The notes: generated by a model not told the origin, from the letters alone. A DNA stretch of 64,000 bases from Megascapheus bottae (GCA_024803745.1 JANJXV010000013.1:35672501-35736500), one strand, 5' to 3'. Positions 10,165 through 22,036 are shown, numbered from the stretch's first letter. Numbers and translations are program-made.

Positions 10165-11928
10165 CGGCTGTTGGCTTTCCCTTCGCCTCGCCGGGAGAAC
10201 GCGCAGGAAGGACTTGGGATGAGAATGTCTGTTTTCCTGTCGGGCGGGAGACGATTGTGTTAACATGGTAGGCTGGCTCTCGGGGAAGCCTGTTGTTTCC
10301 TCAATTTTATCTGGGCTGGAGGGATTGCGCCCAAGGGTGTGTGCGTAAAATTACCTTGGACCTGTTACGGGGGAGTCGCCGCCACACGTCCAGTCCTTGA
10401 GCCGGGTTCTCGCCAGCAGCCCTCTCAGCAGGCCCGTCGGGGAATGTATTTTCTTTCCACCTGTCAGCCCACCGCGCCGGGAGGGGGGGCGAATGGAGCC
10501 TCTGGTTGGCGGGGGAAGGGGGGGGGGAATGGAGCCTCTGGTTAGCAGCAGCAGCAGCCACAGAATTTTTCAGGCTTGGTTCTCTTGTCAACTTTAATTT
10601 TGGTGTCTCCCGAGTACAGACAGGGCCTGAAAAGTTGGCTGGTAAAGCAGCCAGTGCTTGGCTTATGCCTGCGTTTTTAGTTTGGGAGAATGGCTGGCTC
10701 GCTCGCTCTCTTTTCTCTCTGTTTTCTAGCTTCGATATCACCTATATAGCTTTGCAATTGGAAGTACTTATTTTCAAACCATTCAGTTAATGTCAAGGTT
10801 GCTGGGTGCTTGAAACATTTCTGATCAGATTTGTTTATTTATATATTTTGAAACCAAGACCCTTTTCAGCAGGAACAATGAGGTTTTGTTTACCAAAACT
10901 TCATTCACAGGAATACTCCATTCACATTTTAATATTTAAAAAGCCCGGCAGGTCTCACCATATGTTTGGTAAGTCTAGATTCTGCTTATGTTTGCAAGTG
11001 CGGTGCTAATTTTATACAATGAGCAATGATACGTTTAGATAGATAGGTCATGGTTCAGCTTAGTATTTTAGGCAAACAAAATATGATTGACCATTTAAAA
11101 GAAAGTTTCCAGTTTTATTGATTCTTTAGTGCCTTCAACCTCTTACCAGGACTGAAATTTAGCCAGCCAATGAGTTTATTTTTAAATCAACAGGATATAT
11201 TTATATACACACACGTTTATACATACATATTCCCTGGTATATTTATGGCTGTATGTTCATATAAAGTACAGGGAACTTGTGGATTTTTATATAATGCTTA
11301 TCTACTATGAGGTTTATTTTTTTACTATTTTGATTGTATTTAATTTGTAAAAGTAGAGATGTGCAGGAACAGCTTGATTTCTCATTATTTGGACATGCTA
11401 TTTTTTTTAATCTTGGGGAACATAATTTCTTTGGTCTTCATCCCCACTGTAGGGAGCATATTTTCTAAAAAAAAGACCCATGTATTAAATACTTACGTTT
11501 TGAATAGGTAAGATGAGCTTGATGTCTAGAACAGAACTGGCCATTAAATGTTTCAAATTTATATTTGGACATTGCTGACTACAGTAGCTAAACATACATA
11601 TTAGACAAGCAGCTCATAACATGGTGAGACATCTTAGCTTATTGTCATAGTACTTTTTCCATTGAACTAGTCATTATCTTGTTTATGAACCAGTCACTGG
11701 CTTCTGGACATGGGATTTTTTAGAATCATATTAAAGGGGATGGTTTGTATGAGACAGTTCTTGTAAACATGCTCAAAAGGAAGCTATAGGCTGCACTATT
11801 TAAATTTTTTGGAAGTCTGTCATGGAATGTCATACAAAAAGAAAGTTGAGATTAACAGAAGATGTTGCTGTAGCAAGTATGACATTGACATGGGTATTTG
11901 TATTTAATTCTAGAACTGAAGGTGTTTT

Positions 11929-11929
<1 letters not shown>

Positions 11930-11996
<67 letters not shown>

Positions 11997-12072
11997 TACA
12001 GACAGAGAGACAGACAGACAGACAGACAGAGGGACAGAGACAGAGTGACAGAGACAGAGACAGAAAGACAGA
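11930..12072. repeat. Compound (GT)n-(GA)n-(GACA)n microsatellite
   Basis: Three successive unit types over about 140 bases, ending exactly where the tail of an antisense B1-Geo SINE begins. Confidence 0.95.
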
Positions 12073-12287
12073 CCTGTAGCTTAAACTGAGGGCCCGGGCA
12101 CAGTCTCTGAGCTTTTGTGCTCAAGGTTAACTCTTTACCACTGGAGCCATGGCTTCTTCTGATGTTTTTAGTGCTTAATAGGAGATAAGTCTCTGACTTT
12201 CCTACCCTAGCTGGCTTCCACTCTCAGTTCTCAGATCTCAGCTCCCTGTGTAACTAAGTTCTCAGACGTGAGCCACTGGCACTAGTC
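12073..12287 (-). mobile_element. B1-Geo chimeric SINE
   Basis: Antisense copy whose 3' tail has been replaced by, or grown into, the adjoining microsatellite. Confidence 0.8.
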
Positions 12288-12461
12288 TGAAGGTGCTTCT
12301 TGCAACTGTCAGAGGAACTAGATGGTTGGACTTACTTACTCTGTTTTTACATATTTGATACATGAACACTGAAGGTTTATGAAAAGAAAGGAAAAATGTA
12401 AACTTCCCAATGTGGAATTATTGTTTCCCAAATTTGATTCATATTCATTTAAGTAGAATCC

Positions 12462-12686
12462 TTTTTTTTCATGGGGCTTGAACTGGGCCTGGGCACTGTC
12501 CCTGAGCTTTTCAGCTCTAGGCTATGGCCCTACCCTTGTGCCAAACCCCACTTCCCATTTTATAGAGCTTAATTGGAAATAAGAGTCTCAGGTCCTTTTG
12601 TGTCCTGGGCTGGCTTTGAACCTTGATCCTCAGGTCTTGGCCTCCTGAGTAGCTAGGATTACAGGCATGAGCCACTATGCCCAGTA
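12462..12686 (-). mobile_element. B1-Geo chimeric SINE
   Basis: Antisense copy with well preserved GAGTAGCTAGGATTACAGGC and Geo tail. Confidence 0.85.
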
Positions 12687-13290
12687 GAATACTTAATTTT
12701 TATTTGAATGTTAAAATGTCTTAAAACTTTTGACATTTATTTTGATGAGAGAAGAATTTACTTATTAAGTGCTATTGCCATTGCAGAAGGTCATCCATGA
12801 AGAGAAGAAGGTAGACCAGATTGTCCTGTTGGGTAATTGAAAGGCATGAAAGTGTAGTTTCCATTCCATCTTCCACAGAGTTTGCATATGAAAAGATGTC
12901 ATGGCAGTATTTAAATTTAATGATGTTCTAAGGAACTTTGAAACTCCACATTTAAAACATCCTTCCACAAATTGTAGCTCATACCAAGTATCCATTAGAG
13001 GACACAGAATAACTTATCTATGGTTAGTACTGTTGCCGAATTAAATATTCCTGTTGTAAAATTAGTCAGTTGCAGCTGTTCTAATTTCTTGATGTCCAAA
13101 TGTTGAGACGTCTATTGTGGTATGTTTAACTTGGAAAGTATTTCTGCAGACAAACTACCAGAACTCTTTTAAAATAGATGAATTGACCAATATTATTTCT
13201 CTCTGTGGGAACTATGAGAACAGTTTTTACTGAAAGCATTATCATGTGCAGCTTCTGTTTATAATACATATATAAGTAGAATATATATTG

Positions 13291-13412
13291 TTGTCTTTTT
13301 TGGGGGAGGGGGTTATGGGGCTTGAACTCTGGGCATGGGTGCTGTCCCTGAGCTCTTCAGCTCAAGGCTACCGCTCTACCACTTGAGCCACAGCGTCACT
13401 TCTGCCTTTTAC
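13291..13412 (-). mobile_element. Geo monomer only (truncated SINE)
   Basis: Contains the Geo part only; the sequence leaves the SINE just after CACTTCTGCC. A GGGGGAGGGGG run precedes it. Confidence 0.8.
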
Positions 13413-13486
13413 TTATCTTGAATCTGGCTGCTTAAAAGACATATCCTTCCCTAGTACCTTTAATCAGTTAATGTGAGTAAGGATAT

Positions 13487-13487
<1 letters not shown>

Positions 13488-13528
<41 letters not shown>
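13488..13528. repeat. (GT)n microsatellite
   Basis: About 20 GT units without a SINE directly attached. Confidence 0.95.
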
Positions 13529-13533
<5 letters not shown>

Positions 13534-13920
13534 AGAAGTTTGACTTGGTGATATTTTTAGGATTGAGCATTATGTGGTCAACTTAATGGGCTCAGTTGAT
13601 AACTTGGAGCCATATGTCTCTACATGAAGGCAACAACACTTTGGCTCCATACTGAGACATCATTGGTAAGCTCAGTTTCTAGATCCTCTGCTCTTCTACT
13701 TTGTATGGCATTAAAAGAAATGGATGAGTATTGATAAAATAATAGTTTAGGGTGGTTCTTGTGTCTTGGGGACAGTTCACACACTAAGCAGATTTAGTCT
13801 TCTATAAATAATGGTTAATTTCAGTCCTTTAGAATTTTTTTTTCCCCCAAACAGGAAATCTTTGAAATGAAAAAATACCAATGTCAGTATTGTGTTACTT
13901 TGATCTAAATAATTTCTGTA

Positions 13921-14153
13921 ATTTTTTTTTTTTTGGGTTATGGGGCTTAAACTCAGCCTGGGCTCTGTCTCTGAGCTCTTCAGCGCAAGGCTACCGTCCT
14001 ACTCTTGAGCCAAGCCCCATTTCCCATTTTTTAGAGGTTAATTGGAGATAAAAGTCTCAGGTCCTTTTGTGCCCAGGCTGGCTTTTGAACCTTGATCCTC
14101 AGATCTCAGCCTCCTGAGTAGCTCGGATTATAGGCATGAGCTACCTCATGCCG
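13921..14153 (-). mobile_element. B1-Geo chimeric SINE
   Basis: Antisense full-length copy starting with a T12 run. Confidence 0.85.
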
Positions 14154-14253
14154 ACATTTCTCTAATTTTCTAAAAGTGAAAATTTTTACTTCTGCAAGAT
14201 AGGGAAATCAGGAACTAGGAGGAAAGAGTTGAGTATAATTGGATTTTTAAATT

Positions 14254-14430
14254 TGTTTGTGCATGCCAGCCCTAGGCTTGAACTAGGGGCCTGAGCTTTG
14301 CTCAAGGCTAAGCCACAGCACTACTTCCAGCTTTTTCTGTTTATGTGATACTGAGTGAGTACTGAGGAGTCAAACAATGCTTCATACATGCTAGACAAGC
14401 ACTCTGTCACTAAGTTACATTTATAACCCT
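14254..14430 (-). mobile_element. IDL-Geo-type SINE with internal deletion
   Basis: Both monomers are present, but the Geo part is shortened (GGGCCTGAGCTTTGCTCAAG). Confidence 0.75.
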
Positions 14431-14462
14431 GTAATTGGATTTTATAGAACAAAATCTATTTT

Positions 14463-14551
14463 TTTCTCTATGTATGTGGTACCAAGTAATTGAATCCGGG
14501 TCTTTGTGCATACTAGGCAAGCAGTCTACCACTAAGCCAAAATCCTGGCCC
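14463..14551 (-). mobile_element. Solitary ID-like monomer with TSD
   Basis: Only the left monomer plus an A tail is present, with no Geo part. It is flanked by a perfect AACAAAATCTATTTT at 14448-14462 and 14552-14566, so it inserted as a monomer. Confidence 0.9.
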
Positions 14552-14814
14552 AACAAAATCTATTTTGATTTAAGTGCCCAGATTGCTGGAGACTAAGTGA
14601 ACTCTCTGAACTCTGTTTTAGAATTCACATAGTTATAGTTGGTAAAGAATTTTAGTAGTTGAAGGAAGTTTAAGAATAACCTGGCGACACTTGCTAACAA
14701 CTTGTCTTGTGAAGTAACATTTTTATCCAGGTGCCTTGCACCTGGCTAAGCAGATGCTCTACCTCTTGACTCCAGTCTTTGACTTCAGTTTTGAAATTCC
14801 TCTCACTTCTCCTT

Positions 14815-15085
14815 TTCTCTTTGTACGTTTCTCTTTTTATTAGTTTGTCATATAGGGACAGATTTCACTGTAATATTTCCACCATGTTTATAATGTATTC
14901 CAATCAGTCTTACCTCATCTAACCCCATCTATCACTCTCCCTTACACTCTTTCCTTTCCTAGAACAATTTCACCAGGTTTCATTGTTCTATTATGCATGT
15001 AGACCAACTACTTCTACCTTGTTCATCCTCTTTCATCCTCGTTAGCCCACTCCCCCTCCACAGTAATGGCCCCCCAACAAAGCAT
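14815..15085 (-). mobile_element. L1 3' UTR end
   Basis: On the minus strand it shows an AACAATGAAACCTGGTGAAA-type stretch and rodent L1 3' UTR character. It is related to the + copy at 61735-62095. Borders are approximate. Confidence 0.55.
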
Positions 15086-15090
15086 TTCTC

Positions 15091-15265
15091 TTAGAAGATT
15101 TTTTTTTTTTTGTCCTGGGACTTGGACTTTGGGCCTGGGTGCTGTTCCTGAGCTCTTCAGCTCAAGGCTACCACCCTACCACAGGGCCTGGGCATTGTCC
15201 CTTAGCCCTTTAGCTCAAGGCTACCACCCTACTCCTTGATCCATAGCATCATTTCCTGTTTTCAG
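15091..15265 (-). mobile_element. Geo-tail SINE fragment with internal duplication
   Basis: The segment GGGCCTGGG...GGCTACCACCCTAC occurs twice in tandem (about 15130-15181 and 15183-15232), followed by a short remainder. Confidence 0.75.
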
Positions 15266-15340
15266 AAGTCTTTAGAGCACAGAGAATAATATTACTGAGT
15301 TTGACTTACAGAACTCACATTTAGATTTTAGATATCCTTA

Positions 15341-15449
15341 GATATATATATATATATATATATATTGCATCTAGGTTATAGTTTCCTCTTTCCTTCCCTT
15401 TCTCATTGCCTCCTTCTCTCTCTTTCCTTTTCTCTCTCCCTTTCTCTTT
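15341..15449. repeat. (TA)n and CT-rich tracts
   Basis: A (TA)12 run at 15341-15365 and a pyrimidine-rich tract at about 15379-15449. The latter abuts an antisense B1-like SINE. Confidence 0.9.
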
Positions 15450-15555
15450 TAGGGATACAGGATCTTACTATGTAGCCCAGGCTGGTCTCAAACTTCAGAT
15501 CTTCCTTGAACCACCCTAGTGCTAGAGTGACAGGTATGTGCCACCACAGTTTCTC
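15450..15555 (-). mobile_element. B1-like monomeric SINE
   Basis: Antisense 7SL-derived monomer: TAGCCCAGGCTGGTCTCAAA...GTGCCACCACA. No Geo tail. Confidence 0.8.
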
Positions 15556-15679
15556 AAACTATTTATTAAAACTCAGACTTCTAATATCTATCACACTATT
15601 TGCTTCTGAGAAAAAAAAAAGGCCTTGCACATGCTAAGCATACCTTACCATCAAACTACTCTCAATCCAGCTGAAACAT

Positions 15680-15899
15680 CACTTTTTTTTTTTTTTTTTT
15701 TCCCCCCCTTTGGTGCCAGTCCTGGGGTTTGAATTTGGCCTGAGCATTGTCCTTGGGCTTTCTTAAGACTAGCGTTCTACCACTTGAGCCACTGCACCAC
15801 TTCCAGCTTTTCTATGTATGTATGTGGTACCGAGGAATCGAACCTGGGTCTTCATGCATGCTAGGCAAGCACTCTACCATTAGGCCAAACTCCTGGCCT
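15680..15899 (-). mobile_element. IDL-Geo-type SINE
   Basis: Complete antisense dimer with a T18 run. The box B complement GGAATCGAACCTGGG is well preserved. Confidence 0.9.
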
Positions 15900-16059
15900 G
15901 AAATAAATCCTTTTTAAAAGTACAAGATTTCCAAATTCATTTTACCTTTACATATTTTTAGCTGGTAGACTTGTTTTACCCTCCTTGTATGTATGTGTGA
16001 TGTTGCAGAACTACCTAAGTAAAATGATATAAATATAGCATTTTCAACGGGGCATATTG

Positions 16060-16187
16060 AAAAATGTGCCAATCATGTGGTATACTCATATAATCTCAGT
16101 ATTTGGGAAGCTGAGATGGGAGGAACTCAAATTCAAGGCTAGGCTGGGCTGTCTAGGGAGAGGAGACCCTGTTATAGAAAAATAAAA
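16060..16187 (+). mobile_element. B1-like monomeric SINE
   Basis: Sense 7SL-type monomer (CTCAGTATTTGGGAAGCTGA) with an AAAATAAAATG end. Confidence 0.7.
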
Positions 16188-16191
16188 TGCC

Positions 16192-16455
16192 AGCCGGGGT
16201 TGGTGGCTCACTTCTGTAATCCTAGTTACTCAGAAGGCTGAGATCTGAGGGCCATGGTTCAAAGCCAGCCTGGGCACTACAAAGCCTGTGAGACTCTTAT
16301 CTCCAATTAATCACCAGAAAATGGGAAGTGGGGCTTGGCTCAAGGAGTAGGGTTGTAGCCTTGAGCTAAAGAGCTCAGGAATAGTGCCCAGGCCCAGAGT
16401 TCAAGCCCCACTACCGACAAAACAATTAAACCCCAAAACAACAACAAAAAAACCC
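16192..16455 (+). mobile_element. B1-Geo chimeric SINE
   Basis: One of the clearest sense copies: GTTGGTGGCTCACTTCTGTA head, CTTATCTCCAATTAATCACC middle, Geo-like tail and A-rich end. Confidence 0.9.
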
Positions 16456-16754
16456 CTCAAAACTTCAAGGATCATCTCAAGACCATCATTTAACTATTTG
16501 TGATGTTTACCTTTTGCATAATGTCTTAAGTGATAGCTTTTAGAAGGCCAGTTTGACCAGATTTACATACAAGCACCCAATAGGGGTTTCATTAAAAGGA
16601 AGCACTTTTCCTCTTTGTAGCTTTCATTCTGCTTCCAAAAAACATGTGGGACTTGAAGTAGACTGCTACTTATTTTCTGTCTGGTCTATAGGTTTTATAT
16701 CCCCCAAGATGCCTAGTAGACATTGGGAAATCAAATATGTTTTATAAAAGTAGT

Positions 16755-16957
16755 CAAGCCAGGCGCTGGTGGCTCATTCCTGTAATATTACGTGCAATAA
16801 TAATACATGGTTCAAAGCCAGCCCAGGCAGGAGATCTGATCTCCAGTAAACTACTCAGAAAAGCAGGAAATGGTGCTGTGGTTCAAGTAGAGTGCTCATT
16901 CTGAGTGAAAAGAAGCTCTGGAACACTGTCAAAGCTCAGAGTTCTAGCAAAAAAAAG
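16755..16957 (+). mobile_element. B1-Geo chimeric SINE, internally deleted
   Basis: The head is interrupted (TGTAATATTACGTGCAATAA) and part of the middle is missing. The Geo tail is recognisable. Confidence 0.75.
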
Positions 16958-16997
16958 TCTTCAAATATAGATTACTGTACTTTACCTGTGAACCTTT

Positions 16998-17193
16998 TCT
17001 TTTTTTCTTTTTTGCTGCCAGTCCTAGGCTTGGGCACTGTCCTCAAAGACTTTCTGAAGGCTAGAGCTTTACCACCTGAGCCTCAGCACCACTTCCGTTT
17101 TTTTTTTCTATGTACATGGTACGGAGGAATAGAACCTGGGTCTTCGTGCATGCTAGGCAAGCACTCTTCCATAGGCCAAACTCCCAGTCCCCC
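16998..17193 (-). mobile_element. IDL-Geo-type SINE
   Basis: Antisense dimer, first of a pair arranged head to tail. Confidence 0.85.
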
Positions 17194-17394
17194 TTTCTTT
17201 TCTTTTTTTGGCCAGTCCTGGGGCTTGAACTCAGGGCCTGAGCACTGTCCATGGGCTTTTCCCTCAAGGCTAGTGCTTTACCACTTGAGCCACAGTACCA
17301 CTTTTGGCTTTTCTATGTGTGTGGTACCGAGGAATCAACCCGGGTTTTCATGTATGCTAATAAAGTGCTCTACCACTAGGCTAAACTTCCGGCC
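17194..17394 (-). mobile_element. IDL-Geo-type SINE
   Basis: Second antisense dimer, abutting the previous one with no unique sequence between. Confidence 0.85.
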
Positions 17395-17408
17395 CTTGAA
17401 CCTTTTCC

Positions 17409-17528
17409 TGTTTTTTTTTTTATTTCTTTATTTGTCATGGGGCTTGAAATCTGGGCCGGGGTGCTGTCCCTGCGCTCTTCAGCTCAAGGCTACCATCCTG
17501 CCCATTGAGCCACAGTGTCACTTCCGGT
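17409..17528 (-). mobile_element. Geo monomer only
   Basis: Antisense truncated SINE that stops after CACTTCCGG. The short flank AACCTTTTCCTG before it also occurs near 16990 (AACCTTTTCTTT). Confidence 0.8.
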
Positions 17529-17881
17529 CCCCTACTGTATAATTTTATAGTAACTGAATAATTTAAAGATTGCTGTACTGAAATTTAATCTATTTCTAGC
17601 ATGATTGATGTATACGTACTATTTCATGATTTAATAGGAATACTTTAAAATTTCACGAGTGTTCCTATTTTAGTAGTTTATTTCCAGGTAATGATAATGG
17701 TTCAGTGGTGATTTTTAGTTTTCAAGGTTATGTAAATAAGTTACATTTCAAATGTTAATGTGATAAACATTGTTATGAAATAACTGGCATATTTATATAT
17801 AGTTAATATATAATAATTATTTTCATATCTGAGATTCTATACAGCTTCATGTGCAGATGCCTGATTGAAAAATGATATGAG

Positions 17882-17990
17882 GGGCTAGAAGTGATGCTGT
17901 GGCTCAAGTGTAGAATGCTAGCCTTGAGAAAGCTCAAGGACAGTGCCCAGGCCCTGAGTTCAAGCCAGGACCGGCAAACAAACTAACAAA
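17882..17990 (+). mobile_element. Geo monomer only
   Basis: Sense Geo part without a left monomer (GTGATGCTGTGGCTCAAGTG...GAGTTCAAGCC), followed by an A-rich stretch and a (GT)n array. Confidence 0.85.
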
Positions 17991-18003
17991 AATATACGTG
18001 CTC

Positions 18004-18004
<1 letters not shown>

Positions 18005-18050
<46 letters not shown>

Positions 18051-18058
18051 TGTGTGTG
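18005..18058. repeat. (GT)n microsatellite
   Basis: About 26 GT units, just past the A-rich end of the sense Geo SINE. Confidence 0.95.
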
Positions 18059-19488
18059 GTCAGTTTTGGACCTTAAGAAATTTTTAGTTATTTAAAAATG
18101 AATTTTTAATCAGTAATCTATATCTACACTGCAGTCATTTCTAGTCAACTAATCCTATTTTTTCTTATTTTATCTATGGTACTACAGCTGGCCGTAATTT
18201 TGAACTATAAAATGTCTTAGGTATAGTTACTTACATAACTTCAAACTGAATTAAACTTTCAAAATATCTTCATAACTTTGTTATATTTTGTATATGTTCA
18301 GATCTCACATAGATATATTTGAAGTAGCAGGTTTTTCTTAACATTTTCTAGTTGTGGCATATGTAATTTTAATATCATGCTTAGGAAGTGTGGCTTTTGT
18401 ACTAACATAACATTTTAAAAACTCAGGTTTTTTTTCTTGAGGTCTGCAGAAGAAGAAAATTTATGTGACCATTTGTAAGTCAGATCAGTTTGAAGTCTTA
18501 GTATACAGCTTATAAGCTGCCAAGTGTGGGTCACATAAAAAAGTTAATGATTAGAGGAAGTCACATACAAACTGAAGGAGTTCTAATAGATGTCTAAGAC
18601 TTATATGTTCTTGCATTCAGGTACTGTTTTGAGAAGTTGCTTGTTTTCTCTCCTCTTTAGGTCTTTGAACATCATATTTTTCTTTTTTAACTTTATATAA
18701 ATCTCTGTCCTGTCCACTTCCTCACATTTGTCATGAGAATAAAACAAACTTGAATTAAAAAAAATTTTTAACATAGTTTTGTTCTTCCTGTTGTTTGACT
18801 TGATGCTAAAGTTTCCTGAAGCCATTTTTTAAAAGGCCCTTTCAGTTGACTTGACTGAACCTTGAAATTTGCGGTTTGTGTGTTAGGAAGGATTTTAAAA
18901 GTACTATATCAAATTTCTTAATAAGAGTATTTTAAGAATGCTTGCCTACCATTATACCGAGGCCTTCTTTACCTTGATCCTGGGATAGATCCCTAGAATA
19001 TACTTGCATTAACTAAAATGCATAAGCAGTATCAAACAAAAAGTTCCAAACCCTTTGAATTTAGCATTGTTTATCAGTGTGGATTCTTAATAGGATTTGG
19101 AAAGTATAAATAGTTTTCCAGTTAAACTCTGAAAATCTCAAAGTATTCTTAATGAAGCTTTTAAAAAACAAAGTAGTATAAGCAGATTTATATAATGAAT
19201 ATTTATCTTTTTTAAAAAGCTTTTTACAACTCAGTGTTCTGTTTATATTGGGGAGTGTCAGCCACTCTCATTCTACTGGCTTTTCAGGACTTGAATTCTT
19301 ACAGTATTTATTGACACGATAATTCACTCTCAGGTCTGAATGTAGTGTTAAGACAGTGGAAAAACATAAAATGCGATGTTAAATTTGTTCAGAGAAGCCC
19401 ATTGATTCTGTAAATTTTCATTTGAATCATTTCTTATAAAATTTATTTTTAGTGGAATAACGGTGAATATTTGGTTAAATTATTATTT

Positions 19489-19706
19489 ATGCCAGGTTTG
19501 GGCACTTTCCTTTAGTTTTTTTTTTTTTTGTTTGTTTGTTTTTTTTTTGCTCAAAGCTGGCACTCTACCACTTGAGCCACATCTCTACTTAAGCTTTTTG
19601 GTGGTCATTTGGAGATAAGAGGCTTACAAACTTTTCAGCCTGAGTTTGATTTTCAGATCTGTTTCCTGAGTAGTTAGGATTATAGGCATGAGCACTAATG
19701 CTCAAG
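19489..19706 (-). mobile_element. B1-Geo chimeric SINE with internal T-rich insertion
   Basis: The Geo part is split by a stretch of T13 and GTTTGTTTG at about 19516-19549. Confidence 0.75.
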
Positions 19707-19877
19707 TAATCAAATTGTTAATCTAGGATTTGACTAGATTAATTTCAAACAGTGAAATTCATTCATGGTTTGAATTTTAGGTAGATTGGGAAGACTTGAT
19801 AAGAATCATTTGAACTTGGACTTCTTTAATATTCATTTATTTTTGTTTGAAAGTTAATGCTCTTATCAACAAAAAGT

Positions 19878-20118
19878 TTGTTTCTTTGTTTGTTTTTTAT
19901 GGGTCATTGGGCTTGAACTCAGCCTGGGTGCTGTCCCTCAGCTCTTCAGCTCAAGGCTACTGCCCTACCCTTGAGCCAAGCCCCACTTCCCATTTCTAGA
20001 GGTTAATTGGAGATAAGAGTCTTAGGTCCTTTTGTGCCTGAGCTGGCTTTGAACTGTGATCCTCAGATATCAGTCTATGGAGTAGCTAGGATTACAGGGT
20101 GAGCCACATCGCTTGACA
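19878..20118 (-). mobile_element. B1-Geo chimeric SINE
   Basis: Antisense copy. The target AACAAAAAGT occurs on both sides (near 19868 and 20119), a probable TSD. Confidence 0.85.
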
Positions 20119-20941
20119 ACAAAAAGTGTTTTATGGAGATTCTTTTGAGACAGTTTTTCCTAGAAAGTAGAGAACTAATACTTCCTATTAAGGGAGTAGT
20201 TCAGAACCCAAACTTGCATAGCTATTTTTTCTTTTTTTTAGTAATGCATTGGGAGTTATTGGTCATTGTATGAAGAATTTAAGTAAAAAAAACAACCTTG
20301 CTTTGAGTTAAAATTATATAAATTAAATTTTAATTGCTAATATTAAATTTGCCTCAAGCGAGAGCTCCAATTATTTTTATCCCTAGCCAATCTGTCAGTA
20401 TTATCATTTCTGATTTTATATAGCTTTAAAAAATGTAGAAAATTTTTAAGAAAGAGTAGTCTTTTTTTCTAGACTTGTTAAGGTACAGATTTATAATGGC
20501 AGGGTGATTTCTAGCACCTTTGAAAAGTCCAGCAGATCATTTTCTGTTCCAAAAGTTGGAATATTTTGCTAAGTCAGATGAAGCTTGTTATTTAAAAGGC
20601 TGATTGTGTTATAGTCAACACATTCTCTAGATACTTTGTTAACAATACAACTGGAAAATACCCAAGCCTTTAGTATTTTCAAATAAATGTTTTATGGGCA
20701 TCTGAGTGGTTTAATCAATGGAAGGTGAAACTTACTTATAGTAGGTTATTTAGAGTATCCTGCTTTTTATTTCCAAGAAGACATGTTCTATTTTTTTTTT
20801 GTAAATATACACTTGAAACAAAGTGAGAAATGAATGGCTAAACACAATTTTTTATTATTAACCATGTAGGCTTTAATATATTTTTATAGATCCTTGAATA
20901 GATTAGTATTATGATTCTTTGTATTTTCAAGAATGAAAAGC

Positions 20942-21188
20942 TTTTCTTTTTTTTTTTTTTATGGTCAGTCATGGGGCTTGAACTCTGGGCCTGGGTGTTG
21001 TCCCTGAGCTCTTCAGCTCAATGCTACTGCCCTGCCCCTGGAGCCACAGCGCCACTTCTGGTTTTCTAGTGGTTAATGGGAGATAAGAGTCTCAGGGACT
21101 TTAGTACCCAGGCTGGCATTGAATCTTGATCCTCAGACCTCAGCCTCCTGAGTAGCTAGGATTACAGGCATGAGCCACTATGCCCAGC
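20942..21188 (-). mobile_element. B1-Geo chimeric SINE
   Basis: Well preserved antisense copy with a T15 run. It ends GAGCCACTATGCCCAGC. Confidence 0.9.
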
Positions 21189-21223
21189 TTACTTTTTAAG
21201 TTTTAGCATAATTTTGTTATATT

Positions 21224-21425
21224 TACTTATTTGTGCCAGTATTTGGGCTTGAACTCAGGTCTTTTTGTTCAGGTTTTTACTCAGCCACAGGTCCACTTCT
21301 GGCTATTTGGATTTAATTGGCAGTGAAAGTCTTATGGACTTTTCTGCCCAGGTTGGCTTTGAATCTCAATCCTCAAATATCAGCTTCCTAAATAGCTGTG
21401 ATAACTGATATGAGCCACCAACTCT
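21224..21425 (-). mobile_element. B1-Geo chimeric SINE, diverged
   Basis: Older antisense copy with a shortened Geo part. Confidence 0.7.
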
Positions 21426-21429
21426 GTTT

Positions 21430-21545
21430 TCTTATTTATTATTAAGTGTTGGTCCTGCAGCTTGAATTGACAGCTAACACGCTACCAATTGAGTCACAGA
21501 TTCACTGCTAGCTTTTTGGTGGTTAGAGATGAGTGCCCAGCTTCA
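21430..21545 (-). mobile_element. SINE fragment
   Basis: Geo-type start (GTTGGTCCTGCAGCTTGAAT), then a collapsed middle ending GAGTGCCCAGC. Old and partial. Confidence 0.55.
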
Positions 21546-21832
21546 TTTTGTTTTTAAGTGATCATTTCAAATTATAAAAAAGCATTTTTGGCTTATGGAC
21601 CATGCAAAAATAGACTGGGTCAATTTTGGCCAACTGTAATTTGTGGGTTCTTATTCTAACCACACAAAATGGATACTGTCATTGTTTTTCACTTTTTTGT
21701 GTCTTTTTATAGGGTTGTGGTTTTTATTGCAAGGAATGTCCTCTTGTATGTAACAAACTCATTTATCCTTTCCTACACAGCAAACTTCTTCCCACCTACC
21801 TCCAAAACTTAATGATAGAGGAACATGTTTCT

Positions 21833-22036
21833 TTTCTTTTTTCTTTTTGCCAGTTCTGGGGTTTGTACTCAGGGCCTGAGCACTGTCCCTGAGCTTTTCT
21901 CACAGCTAAAGCTCTACCACATGAGCCAAACACCACTTCAGCTTTTTCTATGTATGTGGTACCAAGGAATCCAACCTGGGTCTTTGTGCATGCTTGGCAA
22001 GCACTCTGCCACTAGGGCCAAACTCCTGGCCCAGAT
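21833..22036 (-). mobile_element. IDL-Geo-type SINE with TSD
   Basis: Complete antisense dimer between GAACATGTTTCT at 21821-21832 and 22037-22048. Confidence 0.9.

Larger units (their letters stand above)
8480..10280 (+). promoter_or_regulatory. HIPK3 CpG-island promoter region
   Basis: About 1.8 kb that is extremely GC-rich and CpG-dense, against an AT-rich flank. It lies 26 kb upstream of the HIPK3 coding start and contains a perfect-looking donor (AAG|GTAAGG after 9322). No TATA or CCAAT box is evident near the presumed start, so a dispersed housekeeping-type promoter is inferred. GC boxes (GGGGCGG near 8798) and a YY1-type motif are present. Long open frames here on both strands are GC-rich chance frames, not genes. 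GT-rich alternating tracts occur at about 9490-9530 and 9740-9790. The transcription start is not visible from sequence alone. Confidence 0.85.

Noticed and set aside
11852..12124. Frames rich in Ser/Leu or Arg/Glu
   Set aside because: Product of the GT/GA/GACA microsatellite.
16892..17542. 216-codon open frame in intron 1
   Set aside because: It runs through three consecutive antisense SINEs; the residues reflect SINE sequence.
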